Part shown: positions 15,119 through 23,194 of the stretch, one piece after another
How positions within the stretch are numbered: the first letter of the stretch is position 1
Layout of the letters: the number at the start of each line of letters is the position of its first letter
Translations under genes and position numbers: made by a program
Assembly: GCA_027587225.1 (NCBI GenBank)
Contig: JAPDDQ010000061.1
Span: 1 to 37,684, forward strand
Direction: 5' to 3'
Length of the DNA stretch: 37,684 bases
DNA from: Solirubrobacter taibaiensis
GTDB taxonomy: Bacteria > Actinomycetota > Thermoleophilia > Solirubrobacterales > Solirubrobacteraceae
The notes under the pieces: generated by a model
Database searches by the model: none
What the model saw: the letters and a program-made list of their open reading frames with translations, nothing else
What the model was told of the DNA's origin: nothing

Positions 15119-16588
15119 ATGAGCACGATTCCGTGGCTCACGCCCCTGGTCCCGGCACGGCGATTCGCCCTTCGCGCGTGGCTGCCTGCGCTCGCCCTGG
15201 TCCTCGTGGCGGCGGCCGGCCTGGCGATCTTCCTCGCCTATCCGACCTATCCCGCCTACGACTCCCTGTACTCGCTCTTGTGGGCCCAGGAGCTCCTCGA
15301 CGGCACGCGGCCGGGCTTCGACGGCTACCGCACCCCGACCGAGCATCCGCTGCTGCTCCCGGTCGGGCTGGTCCTGGCGCCCTTCGGGGAAGCGGGTGCG
15401 CGCTTGTTCATCGCGCTCTGCTTCGCGGGGCTGATCGGGCTCGTCGCCGCGATGTACCGGCTGGGCCGGCTCGCGGCGGGCCCGGTCGGCGGTTTCGTGG
15501 CCGCCGGGTTGCTGCTGACGCGGTTCAACTTCGGGCTGCTGGCGTCCAAGGGCTACCTGGACGTGCCGTACTGCGCGTTCGTCGCGTGGGCGATGGCGCT
15601 GGAGGCGGAGCGCCCAAAGCGCGGTGGCGCGGTGTGGTGGCTGCTCGGGCTCGCGGGGCTCTTGCGCCCGGAGGCGTGGCTGCTCGCCGGGCTCTACGGC
15701 CTCTGGCTCGGGAGCGGCGGCGTACGCAACCGGGTGCGCGTGGCGTTGCCGGCGCTGGCGGCGCCCGGGCTGTGGATGGCGCTCGACTTCGCGGTCACGG
15801 GCAACCCGCTGTTCTCGATCCAGCACACGGACGCGCTCGCGGCCGAGCTGCAGCGGGAGGTGCCGTACGGCGAGATCCCGCGCATGACGGCGTCGCTGCT
15901 CGTCGAGGTCCTCAAGCTCCCCGTGCTGCTGTTGGCCGTTGTCGGCGTGCTCGTGGCACTGCGCGGGCGCGTGCGGCCGTTGGCGGTACCCGGCGTGGTC
16001 GCGCTCGTGACGCTCGGCACGTACCTGATCATCGCGACCGGCGGGCTCGCCGGCGTCTACCGCTACCTGCTGCTCACCGGGATCGGCGGCATCCTGTTCG
16101 CCGCGTTCTCGCTGGCGGGCTGGGCGCGGCTGCCGGCCGGCTCGCGGCTGCGCGCGGTATGGATGGGCACGGCCGTGTTCGCCGTGCTCGCCGGCGGGGG
16201 CTACACGGCCACGCGGCTCAGCGCGTCCGGCCTGGTGCGGCAGCTGGAAGAGCGGCCCGAGGTCCGCGCGGAGCTGAACGGGCTGCTCGCGCGCCCCGAC
16301 GTCGCCGCGGCGGCGCGCTGCGGGACGATCACGGTGCCCAACCACAAGCTGCTGCCCGAGATCCGCTGGGCGCTCGCCCTGCCCGCGGATGGCGTGCGCG
16401 CTCGGTCCGACCGCACGCTGGACGCCTCCGCGCCGGGTCTCGCGATCGTGGTGCGCCCGCCGTGGGACGAGACGGGCACGCTCAACGTCTACGAGGTGCC
16501 GGCCGACGGGACCGCGATCGCCGCCGCTCCGGCCGGTCACGCATTGCTCGCGCGGACCCGCCGCTTCGAGGCCTGGGGACGCTGCTGA
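15119..16588 (+). CDS. Polytopic membrane glycosyltransferase-like protein (GT-C/PMT-like)
   Basis: 489-residue membrane protein with about 10 hydrophobic segments and a soluble C-terminal part of roughly 120 residues. An acidic loop after the first segment (Y-P-A-Y-D-S-L-Y, then Y-R-T-P-T-E-H-P-L) is where GT-C enzymes such as PMT and ArnT carry their catalytic Asp, and a conserved-looking L-R-P-E-A-W-L-L segment follows mid-protein. Such enzymes move sugars from polyprenyl-phosphate carriers on the outer face of the membrane; donor and acceptor cannot be told here. The ATG at 15119 is preferred; a GTG at 15113 is in frame. The gene's TGA overlaps the ATG of a 26-residue ORF (TGATG), starting a chain of overlaps leading to asnB, so these are one operon. 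Confidence 0.8.
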   Translation: MSTIPWLTPLVPARRFALRAWLPALALVLVAAAGLAIFLAYPTYPAYDSLYSLLWAQELLDGTRPGFDGYRTPTEHPLLLPVGLVLAPFGEAGARLFIALCFAGLIGLVAAMYRLGRLAAGPVGGFVAAGLLLTRFNFGLLASKGYLDVPYCAFVAWAMALEAERPKRGGAVWWLLGLAGLLRPEAWLLAGLYGLWLGSGGVRNRVRVALPALAAPGLWMALDFAVTGNPLFSIQHTDALAAELQREVPYGEIPRMTASLLVEVLKLPVLLLAVVGVLVALRGRVRPLAVPGVVALVTLGTYLIIATGGLAGVYRYLLLTGIGGILFAAFSLAGWARLPAGSRLRAVWMGTAVFAVLAGGGYTATRLSASGLVRQLEERPEVRAELNGLLARPDVAAAARCGTITVPNHKLLPEIRWALALPADGVRARSDRTLDASAPGLAIVVRPPWDETGTLNVYEVPADGTAIAAAPAGHALLARTRRFEAWGRC

Positions 16589-16668
16589 TGGCGCGCTGGC
16601 CGCTGGTGATGCGCCGCCACGCGGGCGTGAAGCGCCGCCGCCGCGGCCGGGCGAGGAGGCGCGGCTGA
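16588..16668 (+). CDS. Arginine-rich micro-ORF 1 in the glycosyltransferase-asnB junction
   Basis: A 26-residue frame starting with the ATG of a TGATG overlap with the glycosyltransferase stop and ending in a TGATG overlap with the next micro-ORF. A GGGGA purine stretch ends 8 bases before the start. The peptide begins M-A-R-W-P-L-V-M and then becomes strongly basic (11 Arg, 1 Lys, 1 His of 26). It may be a real small peptide, or its translation may only serve to carry ribosomes to asnB. No family is recognised. Confidence 0.5.
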   Translation: MARWPLVMRRHAGVKRRRRGRARRRG

Positions 16669-16718
16669 TGCCGGCCCTCACCCACGCCCGTCTCGTCGCG
16701 GCCCGGAGGTCGCGCTGA
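16668..16718 (+). CDS. Micro-ORF 2 immediately before asnB
   Basis: A 16-residue frame (M-P-A-L-T-H-A-R-L-V-A-A-R-R-S-R) joined by one-base TGATG overlaps to micro-ORF 1 upstream and to asnB downstream. A GAGGAGG site ends 8 bases before its ATG, the same spacing as for micro-ORF 1 and asnB. The likely role is reinitiation coupling rather than a functional peptide. Confidence 0.48.
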   Translation: MPALTHARLVAARRSR

Positions 16719-18610
16719 TGTGCGGGATCGCCGGCCTGCTGGCGTTGCCGGGCGGTGCGCCCCCGGCGCGGGTGGACCTGGCGGCGATGAGCGAGGCGCT
16801 CGCGCACCGCGGGCCGGACGGCTCGGGCTTTCACCTCGACGCGACGGTCGGGCTCGCGATCCGCCGGCTCGCGCTCGTCGATCCGGTCGGCGGACAGCAG
16901 CCGATCGCCAACGAGGACGGCAGCATCCGCGTCGTCGCCAACGGTGAGCTCTACGACCATCGCGCGCTGCGGCGCGGCCTCGAGCGGCGGGGGCACACGT
17001 TCCGCACCGGCTCCGACATCGAAGTGCTGGTGCACCTGTACGAGGAGCACGGCCCCGCGTTCGTCGAGGGTCTGCGCGGGATGTTCGCGGTGGCGCTGTG
17101 GGACTCCCGCCGCCGGACGTTCGTGCTTGCGCGCGATCCGTACGGGATCAAGCCGCTGGTCTACGCGCGGCTCGGGCGCCGGCTCGCGTTCGCGTCCGAG
17201 CTGAAGGCGCTGCTCGCGCTGCCGGAGTTCCCGCGCGAGATCGACCCGGACGCGGTCGAGCGTTACCTGGCGCTGAACGCGGTCCCCGCGCCCGGCACGA
17301 TCTTCCGCGCGGCGCGCAAGCTGGAGCCCGGTCACCGGCTGCTCGTCGACCCCGCGGGCTCCAGGCTCGAGCGCTACGCGCGGCCGCGGCCCGTCCTCGC
17401 CGGCGAGGAGCGCGGCGAATCGCTCGCCGCGCTCGCGCGCGAGGCGAAGGAGCGGATCGCCGCCTCGGTGCGCGCGCACCTGCAGGCCGACGCCCCCGTC
17501 GGCGTGCTGCTGTCGGGCGGGATCGACTCGGGCCTGGTCACCGCCTTGGCCGGGGCGCCGGTGAAGACGTTCAGCGTGGGCTTCGACGTCGCCGCGTTCG
17601 ACGAGCTGGCCGGCGCCCGGGCCGTGGCCGAGCGCTACGGCACCGACCATCACGAGCTGCGGCTCGGCCCCGAGGCGGCGCTGGAGCTCGAGGGCGTCGC
17701 GGCGACATACGACGAGCCCTCGGGCGACGCGACGGCGCTCCCGTACTGGCTGCTGGCGCGGTTCGCCGCCCGTGAGGTGAAGGCGGTCCTGACCGGCGAG
17801 GGCGCCGACGAGCTGTTCGGCGGCTATCAGACCTACGCCGCGGACCGGCTCGGCGCGCCGGGCGCGCGCGTCGCGGCGGCGCTGGCCCCCGCGGTCGCCC
17901 GGTTCCCGAGCTCGTCCGGGCGCTTGAGCCTGGACTTCCAGCTCCGCCGGCTCGCACTCGGCGCCGGACTCGGCCCGCTCGAACGCCACCACGCGTTCAA
18001 GGAGACGTTCAGCCCCGCGTTGCGACGCGAGATGCTGGGCTGGAGCGGCGATCCGCTCGCGCCGCTGCGGGCGCGGTACGCCGAGACGGCCGGCGTCGAG
18101 CCGATCGCGCGCCTGCAGGACGTCGATGCCGGCTCGTTCCTCGCCGACGACCTCCTCCCCCAGGCCGACCGCGCGGGCATGGCGCACGGCCTGGAGGTGC
18201 GCGTCCCGTTCCTGGACCCGGTCGTCGCCGAGCTCGCCTACGGGCTGCCGGTCCACGCGCGCGTGCGCGGGCTGGAGACGAAGCGCGTGTTGCGCGCGGC
18301 TGCCGCGTCGTTGCTCCCGCCGGAGGTCGTGCGCGGGCCCAAGCGCGGCTTCTGCACGCCGGTCGCGGCCTGGGTGCGCGGCCCGTTGGAGCCGTTCGCG
18401 CGCGACCTGCTGTCCGCGGAGCGCGTCGCCCGGCAGGGGTGGTTCGCGCCCGCCGTCGTCAGCGACCTGCTCGAGCGTCACCTTGCCCGCCGGGAGGACC
18501 TCGGGCGCCCGCTGTGGGCGCTGATGGCCTTCGGCCTGTGGCACGACGCCTGGGCCACCGCTCCCCGTCTTCAGCCCGTCGCTTCGCCGATCCTCCAGGA
18601 GGCCGCATGA
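16718..18610 (+). CDS. asnB: Glutamine-hydrolysing asparagine synthase family amidotransferase
   Basis: 630-residue two-domain amidotransferase. The class II glutaminase domain starts with Cys2 (M-C-G-I-A-G), exposed after Met removal, and has H-R-G-P-D-G and N-G-E-L-Y-D. The synthase domain has the ATP pyrophosphatase loop L-S-G-G-I-D-S near residue 265, then F-S-V-G-F and T-G-E-G-A-D-E-L-F-G-G-Y-Q. It converts aspartate (or a related carboxylate) to the amide using ATP and glutamine. The start is fixed by Cys2 and by the GGAGG site 8 bases upstream. Located between a membrane glycosyltransferase and a surface propeller protein, it may amidate a cell-surface sugar acid or peptide rather than make free asparagine; family members in polysaccharide clusters do this. 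The stop overlaps the next ATG as ATGA. Confidence 0.93.
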   Translation: MCGIAGLLALPGGAPPARVDLAAMSEALAHRGPDGSGFHLDATVGLAIRRLALVDPVGGQQPIANEDGSIRVVANGELYDHRALRRGLERRGHTFRTGSDIEVLVHLYEEHGPAFVEGLRGMFAVALWDSRRRTFVLARDPYGIKPLVYARLGRRLAFASELKALLALPEFPREIDPDAVERYLALNAVPAPGTIFRAARKLEPGHRLLVDPAGSRLERYARPRPVLAGEERGESLAALAREAKERIAASVRAHLQADAPVGVLLSGGIDSGLVTALAGAPVKTFSVGFDVAAFDELAGARAVAERYGTDHHELRLGPEAALELEGVAATYDEPSGDATALPYWLLARFAAREVKAVLTGEGADELFGGYQTYAADRLGAPGARVAAALAPAVARFPSSSGRLSLDFQLRRLALGAGLGPLERHHAFKETFSPALRREMLGWSGDPLAPLRARYAETAGVEPIARLQDVDAGSFLADDLLPQADRAGMAHGLEVRVPFLDPVVAELAYGLPVHARVRGLETKRVLRAAAASLLPPEVVRGPKRGFCTPVAAWVRGPLEPFARDLLSAERVARQGWFAPAVVSDLLERHLARREDLGRPLWALMAFGLWHDAWATAPRLQPVASPILQEAA

Positions 18611-20589
18611 GAACCCGAATCGCCGGCGGCGTGGCGATCGCGGCGGCGGCGCTGCTGCTCGCGACGCCCGCGTATGCCCAGGACCCGGAGGCACCGAAGG
18701 GCGCGCCGAAGCACTGGCTCGCGAACGAGGACTGGATCAACTACCTCTGGCTGCCCTACGAGGAAGCGCGGCTCTACAAGCTGATCGGCTACTCGCGCGG
18801 CGAGGTGTTCCGCTGGGTGCGGGACGAGAAGACGATGGCGCAGCTGGCCCGCAAGAGCGGCTGGGAGCCACGCGCCCTGGCGGAGGCGCTGGTGGCGCCG
18901 CAGAAGGGGCACGTGAGCGCCGCCAAGCTGCGCGAGCTCGCCGACCGCGCCGAGCGCACGCTCACGCAGGGCCACCTGGGCCAGCACATCCTCTTCCACG
19001 CCCTGCACCAGACCGCCGTGCCGGAGAAGGCGACGGTGATCTTCGGCACGCGCGACCGTGACGAGTTCCTCAAGATGCGCCGCGCCGAGCTGAGCCCGCT
19101 GCAGATCTGCGAGCTCAACGGCAAGTCGCGCGTGGAAGCGCAGAAGGGCGTGTCCGACGCGCTGCGGGAAGCGGCGGCGCGCGGCGTCCGCGACGGCTCG
19201 CTGCCGGCCGCGCAGGCCGAGGTGATGCTGGACCGCCAGCTGCGCCAGGTGCCGCGCTGGCTCGGGCAGAACCGCTACAACGGGCCGTCCGGCGGGGCCA
19301 ACAAGCCCGACCTGCCCGAAGCCGACGCCGCCAAGCACCCGAGCATCTCTGCCAACGGCCTCACCGTCGTCTGGGACGCCTATCGCGCCGACGTGGCGCA
19401 GGCCGAGCGCTTCGGCGAGATCCACGTGCGCGCGGCCGTGCTCGGCCAGCGGCGGTTCTCGGTCACCCCGCCGCGCGCGGAGACCCGCCGGCCGCGCTCG
19501 GCATACAACTCCGTCGTCTCCGCGAACGGCACCGCCGTCGCGTTCGAGACGGCCGAGTCGACCTACCCGCTCGCCAAGCGCGTGGGCCAGATGACCGTGC
19601 ACGTGCGCGACCTGGCCACCGGGAAGGTCACGCGCGCCAGCCACGCCTTCCGCGCGAAGGGCGCGCCGACGCGCACGGCCTTCAACCCGGCGCTCTCGGC
19701 CGACGGCAACATCGTCGCGTTCGAGGCCACCGACGCGGGCAGCAACGGCGCACCGTCCGAGAACGGCCTGTGGGTCGTGGATCGCAAGGCCAAGCGCGAG
19801 CGCCTCGTGACCGACGCCTCGCGCGGCGCCGCCTACCTGCCGGAGGTCGCCGGCGACGGGCAGTCCGTCGTCTACACGTCGGCCGAGGCGGACAACAACG
19901 GGCTGACGCACGTCTACAGCACCGCGCTGAAGACCGGCAAGACGACGCTCGTCTCCCGGGCCGCCGCGCCCGCCGAGGGCGACGCGTACGACCCGAGCGT
20001 GTCCTACGACGGCCGCTCGGTCGCCTTCACCAGCCGGGCCCGCAACCTCGGCGGCGACGGCCATGCCGACGTCTACGTGCGTGATCTGCGCGCGGGCACG
20101 ACGCGGTTGGTCACCGGCGCGATCAAGGCCGACGCGGGATCGCCCTCGCTGTCCGCCGACGGGCGTTACGTGGCGTTCGTCGTGCGCGTCGGACGACCGA
20201 ACGGCAAGCGCGAGAGCCTGCGATCACGCGTGTGGCGGCATGACCTGACCACAGGCGAGAACGTGCTCGTGAGCCGCGCGGCCGGAGCGCGGGGCGAGCC
20301 GGGCGACGGACTGCAGACCGATCCCGCGATCTCCGCGGACGGGCAGCGCGTGGCGTTCGCGTCCACCGGTGGGAACCTCGGTGAGGGCAAGCCGGACGGG
20401 ATTGCCGGGGTGTACGTGCGGGACGTAGCGCGCGGGACGACGACGTTGCTGAGCACACACGCGGAGCGGCCTGGCGCTGGGCCCGACGTCGTGCGGGTGG
20501 TTGCGCCGGCCGGGTCGGGAGTGGCGGTCCTCGCTGGCCTGCTCGTGTTCTGGCGGCGGCGATCAGTCCGACGCGCTCGGTTCGTGTAG
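18607..20589 (+). CDS. Membrane-anchored PD40/TolB-like beta-propeller protein
   Basis: 660-residue exported protein. Signal peptide to about residue 23 (A-Y-A-Q). A helical N-terminal domain (about 25-235) that I do not recognise contains two helix-turn units, one of which (L-N-G-K-S-R-V-E-A-Q...S-L-P-A-A-Q-A-E-V-M-L) looks like the short three-helix modules common in actinobacterial secreted proteins. From about 240 there are six or so PD40-type repeats, each with (L/I/V)-S-(A/Y)-(D/N)-G-x-x-V-(A/V)-F and a V-x-V-(R/Y)-D-L strand, forming a TolB-like propeller. One membrane segment near 632-650 is followed by Arg-rich residues, so the propeller faces outside. Its ATG overlaps the asnB stop. 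It may bind partners or ligands; no enzymatic motif is seen. Confidence 0.85.
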   Translation: MRTRIAGGVAIAAAALLLATPAYAQDPEAPKGAPKHWLANEDWINYLWLPYEEARLYKLIGYSRGEVFRWVRDEKTMAQLARKSGWEPRALAEALVAPQKGHVSAAKLRELADRAERTLTQGHLGQHILFHALHQTAVPEKATVIFGTRDRDEFLKMRRAELSPLQICELNGKSRVEAQKGVSDALREAAARGVRDGSLPAAQAEVMLDRQLRQVPRWLGQNRYNGPSGGANKPDLPEADAAKHPSISANGLTVVWDAYRADVAQAERFGEIHVRAAVLGQRRFSVTPPRAETRRPRSAYNSVVSANGTAVAFETAESTYPLAKRVGQMTVHVRDLATGKVTRASHAFRAKGAPTRTAFNPALSADGNIVAFEATDAGSNGAPSENGLWVVDRKAKRERLVTDASRGAAYLPEVAGDGQSVVYTSAEADNNGLTHVYSTALKTGKTTLVSRAAAPAEGDAYDPSVSYDGRSVAFTSRARNLGGDGHADVYVRDLRAGTTRLVTGAIKADAGSPSLSADGRYVAFVVRVGRPNGKRESLRSRVWRHDLTTGENVLVSRAAGARGEPGDGLQTDPAISADGQRVAFASTGGNLGEGKPDGIAGVYVRDVARGTTTLLSTHAERPGAGPDVVRVVAPAGSGVAVLAGLLVFWRRRSVRRARFV

Positions 20590-20593
20590 GCGC

Positions 20594-20817
20594 ACCGACT
20601 GCTCATCGAGGGGGAATGGAGCGTTTGGGCTCGCCCGAACAAAGGGGGTCGTGCACGAACGTCACCTCCCAGGTGACGTTTGTTCATGACCCCCTTCCGC
20701 GCGTGTTCGTTTCCGCGAGATCCGCCGAAGGCCGACGGACCAGCGAGGCGCCCCACGTGGCGTTGTTTGCGCCACGCGAGCCCAAACGCCGCTCCCTTCC
20801 CTCGATGAGCAGTTGGT
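20594..20817. repeat. Nested inverted-repeat element between two secreted-protein genes
   Basis: Outer arms 20594-20634 and 20776-20817 are about 41-42 bases and close to 90% complementary with small gaps. Inside lie a long hairpin, 20642-20667 / CCC loop / 20671-20696 (23 of 26 exact pairs, two of the three others G-U in RNA), and a perfect 7-pair hairpin at 20756-20762 / 20770-20776. There is no open frame with family resemblance, no transposase and no obvious target-site duplication. It fills nearly the whole 258-base gap and could be a miniature inverted-repeat element, a structured RNA or a paired terminator. No second copy is in the window. Confidence 0.8.
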
Positions 20818-20847
20818 TCGACCCACCGCGCGGGTAGGCGTTCCGCC

Positions 20848-22713
20848 GTGCGACTCCTCTTGCTCGCGGCAACATTCCTCGCGCTCACTGGCACGGCCCA
20901 TGCGGCTTCGTACGCCGGCAAGCCGATCCGGCAGGGCTCCGCCACGCTCCCCGCCCGCGTCAGCGGGACCGACATCCAGCTGGCGATCAATGGCCGGTTC
21001 GCCACGCGGTTCTGGCCGGGCGTGAACCTCGGCGTCACCGTGCCGGGGCACGCGCCCGGGGAGCTGGCGCCCACGCGCAAGGACTACGACCGCTGGCTCG
21101 CCGGGATGCAGGACCTGGGCGTCCGCGTCGTCCGCGTCTACACGATCCTGCGGCCGCGGTTCTACGAGGCGCTCGCGGCGCACAACCGCAGACACCCGAA
21201 GACGCCGCTGTACTTCATCCAGGGCGTGTGGATTCCCGAGGAGCGGTTTCTCGCCACGCAGAACGCCTACGCGGTCACGGCCGAGTTCGACCAAGAGATC
21301 ACGAACGCCGTGAGAGTCGTCCACGGAGACGCGACCATCGCTCCGCGGCGGGGGTACGCGAGCGGGCGGTACCGGACGGACGTGTCGCGTTGGCTGTTGG
21401 CGTGGTCGCCGGGGGTGGAGTGGGACCCGCGAGCGGTCGAGGGCACCGACGCGATCAACGCCGGGGCGCCGCCGCACGCCGGACGGTTCATCCAGTCGAC
21501 GCCTGACGCCACGCCGATGGAGAGCTGGATCGCGGCCCGGCTCGACCATCTCGCGACGCTGGAGGCCCGGCAGGACTGGAGCCGCCCGATCACGTTCACG
21601 AACTGGCTCACGACGGACCCGCTGCCACACCCGATGGAGCCGCTGTTCGAGATCGAGGACCGGATCAGCGTCGACGCGAAGCACGTGCAGGCGACCGCGC
21701 AGTGGCCGGGCGGGTTCTTCGCCTCCTACCACGCATATCCGTACTACCCGGACTTCCTGCGCTTCGAGTACGAGGGCGGGCAGCCCAGCCCGTACGCCGC
21801 GTATCTGCGCCAGCTCCGGCAGCACCACGCCGGTCAGGCGTTGATGGTCACCGAGTTCGGCGTGCCGACCGGGTTGGGCGCCGCGCACCGCGGCCCGGGC
21901 GGCCGCGACCAGGGCGACCATGACGAACGCGCAGCGGCCCGGATCGACGCGGCGATGATGCGCGAGATCGAGCAGGCCGGCTACACGGGCGCGCTGCTGT
22001 TCGAGTGGACCGACGAGTGGTTCAAGCGCACGTGGAACACGCAGGACATCGCGCAGCCTGTCGACCGCCGCCCGTACTGGCACAACGTGCTGACCAACGA
22101 GACGCAGTTCGGGGTGGTCGCGGTCGAGCCCCGCACGCCCGCGTGGGGCAACGCACGCGTCAAGCACGACGCCGCCTACCTGTACCTCAAGGCCCGCAAC
22201 CCGAGCACGATCGAGATCGACGTCCGCCCCACCCCCGGCCCGGACCTGCGCGTGATCGTCGGGCCGGGGAAGCAGGCGCGGTTCGAGATACCGAGCGGCG
22301 CGGATCCGATCCCGAGCGTGTTCGGCGTCGGTCAGCGCCCAGAGCCATGGGTCTCCCCCCGCCTGATCCTCAGCCGCCCGCTGACCATCCCGACGACCGG
22401 TCAGACGATCCCACCCGAGTTCCTCGACCTGGGGACGCTGCGCTGGGGCGGATCGGACGTCCGCCGGCTCGCCGCCGGAAGCGGCAAGACCGCGGAGATT
22501 CGCGTCCCCTGGCTGTTGCTCGGGTTCGCGGACCCGTCGTCGCGCACGATCTACACACCCCAGCCGACCGGCGTGACCTTCTCTCGAGTCACCGGCGTCA
22601 CGATCGACGGCCGCCGCTACACGTGGTCGCGCTGGAACGAGGTCCGGTGGCACGAACGACGCAAGCAGGGCTGGAACACGCTCAAAGCCGCGTTCCAGAG
22701 AGCCGTCCACTAG
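20848..22713 (+). CDS. Secreted glycosidase-like (clan GH-A/TIM-barrel) protein
   Basis: 621-residue exported protein from a GTG start; signal peptide to about residue 19 (A-H-A-A). The body reads like a TIM-barrel glycoside hydrolase of clan GH-A: an N-terminal strand region around W-P-G-V-N-L-G-V, then (D-L-G-V-R-V-V-R-V-Y) strand 2, F-T-N-W-L-T mid-barrel, a late-barrel V-T-E-F-G-V-P-T with a candidate nucleophile Glu, and F-E-W-T-D-E-W-F at the end of the barrel. The acid/base residue is not certain. The C-terminal 200 residues are beta-rich and may be an accessory domain. The substrate is unknown; being next to the glycosyltransferase/asnB operon suggests a surface or extracellular glycan. 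TAGGCG lies 7 bases before the start. Only the inverted-repeat element separates it from the operon upstream. Confidence 0.75.
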   Translation: MRLLLLAATFLALTGTAHAASYAGKPIRQGSATLPARVSGTDIQLAINGRFATRFWPGVNLGVTVPGHAPGELAPTRKDYDRWLAGMQDLGVRVVRVYTILRPRFYEALAAHNRRHPKTPLYFIQGVWIPEERFLATQNAYAVTAEFDQEITNAVRVVHGDATIAPRRGYASGRYRTDVSRWLLAWSPGVEWDPRAVEGTDAINAGAPPHAGRFIQSTPDATPMESWIAARLDHLATLEARQDWSRPITFTNWLTTDPLPHPMEPLFEIEDRISVDAKHVQATAQWPGGFFASYHAYPYYPDFLRFEYEGGQPSPYAAYLRQLRQHHAGQALMVTEFGVPTGLGAAHRGPGGRDQGDHDERAAARIDAAMMREIEQAGYTGALLFEWTDEWFKRTWNTQDIAQPVDRRPYWHNVLTNETQFGVVAVEPRTPAWGNARVKHDAAYLYLKARNPSTIEIDVRPTPGPDLRVIVGPGKQARFEIPSGADPIPSVFGVGQRPEPWVSPRLILSRPLTIPTTGQTIPPEFLDLGTLRWGGSDVRRLAAGSGKTAEIRVPWLLLGFADPSSRTIYTPQPTGVTFSRVTGVTIDGRRYTWSRWNEVRWHERRKQGWNTLKAAFQRAVH

Positions 22714-22732
22714 CGACGCACGTACTCCCCGT

Positions 22733-23194
22733 GTGTTCCGTCATCACGTCATCCGCCGCGAACAGCGCGTCTTGGGCGATCCCCACACGGTCTTCGGGTT
22801 CTTCGCCGATGCGGGCAACCTCGAGTCGATCACCCCACCCTGGCTGAGCTTTCACATCGTCACGCCCCGGCCGATCGAGATGCGCCAGGGAGCGCTGATC
22901 GAGTACGAGCTCAAGCTGCACGGCCTCCCGATCAGCTGGCTCACCCGGATCGACGAGTGGGTGCCGGGCGAGCGGTTCGTGGACGCGCAGATCTACGGTC
23001 CGTACGCGCTCTGGCACCACACGCACGAGTTCGAGGCGGACGGCGACGGCACGATCGTGCGCGACACCGTGCGGTATGCCCTCCCGTTCGGGGTCTTCGG
23101 CGGACTCGCGCACCTCGCGTTCGTCCGCCGCGACCTCGAGAAGATCTTCGACTACCGGACGGTGAGCTTGCCCTCCATGCCGTCGGCGCGGTGA
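22733..23194 (+). CDS. SRPBCC (START/Bet v1-like) ligand-binding family protein
   Basis: 153-residue soluble protein from a GTG start. The N-terminal pattern (D-P-H-T-V-F-G-F-F-A-D-A-G-N-L-E-S-I-T-P) and the W-L-S-F, R-F-V-D, H-T-H-E-F, V-R-D-T-V-R-Y-A-L-P-F-G sequence are typical of the polyketide cyclase/dehydrase-like SRPBCC group, which forms a cavity for hydrophobic ligands. Members near NAD-binding epimerases are often of this type, but none is adjacent here and the ligand is unknown. It follows the glycosidase-like gene by 19 bases and probably shares its message. The last 43 bases overlap the convergent cupredoxin gene. Confidence 0.85.
   Translation: MFRHHVIRREQRVLGDPHTVFGFFADAGNLESITPPWLSFHIVTPRPIEMRQGALIEYELKLHGLPISWLTRIDEWVPGERFVDAQIYGPYALWHHTHEFEADGDGTIVRDTVRYALPFGVFGGLAHLAFVRRDLEKIFDYRTVSLPSMPSAR

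Noticed and set aside
14723..18694. A 1323-codon open frame on the minus strand opposite the glycosyltransferase/asnB operon
   Set aside because: It is made of Arg/Ala/Gly/Gln-rich low-complexity sequence, lies antisense to well-supported genes, and results from the lack of stop codons in GC-rich DNA.
20590..20847. tRNA or known riboswitch in the long gap
   Set aside because: The hairpins do not form a cloverleaf or match a riboswitch core I know, and the gap is explained by the inverted-repeat element.
20662..22710. A 682-codon minus-strand open frame across the inverted repeat and the glycosidase-like gene
   Set aside because: Shadow composition; crosses a structured repeat; the plus strand carries a signal peptide and barrel motifs.
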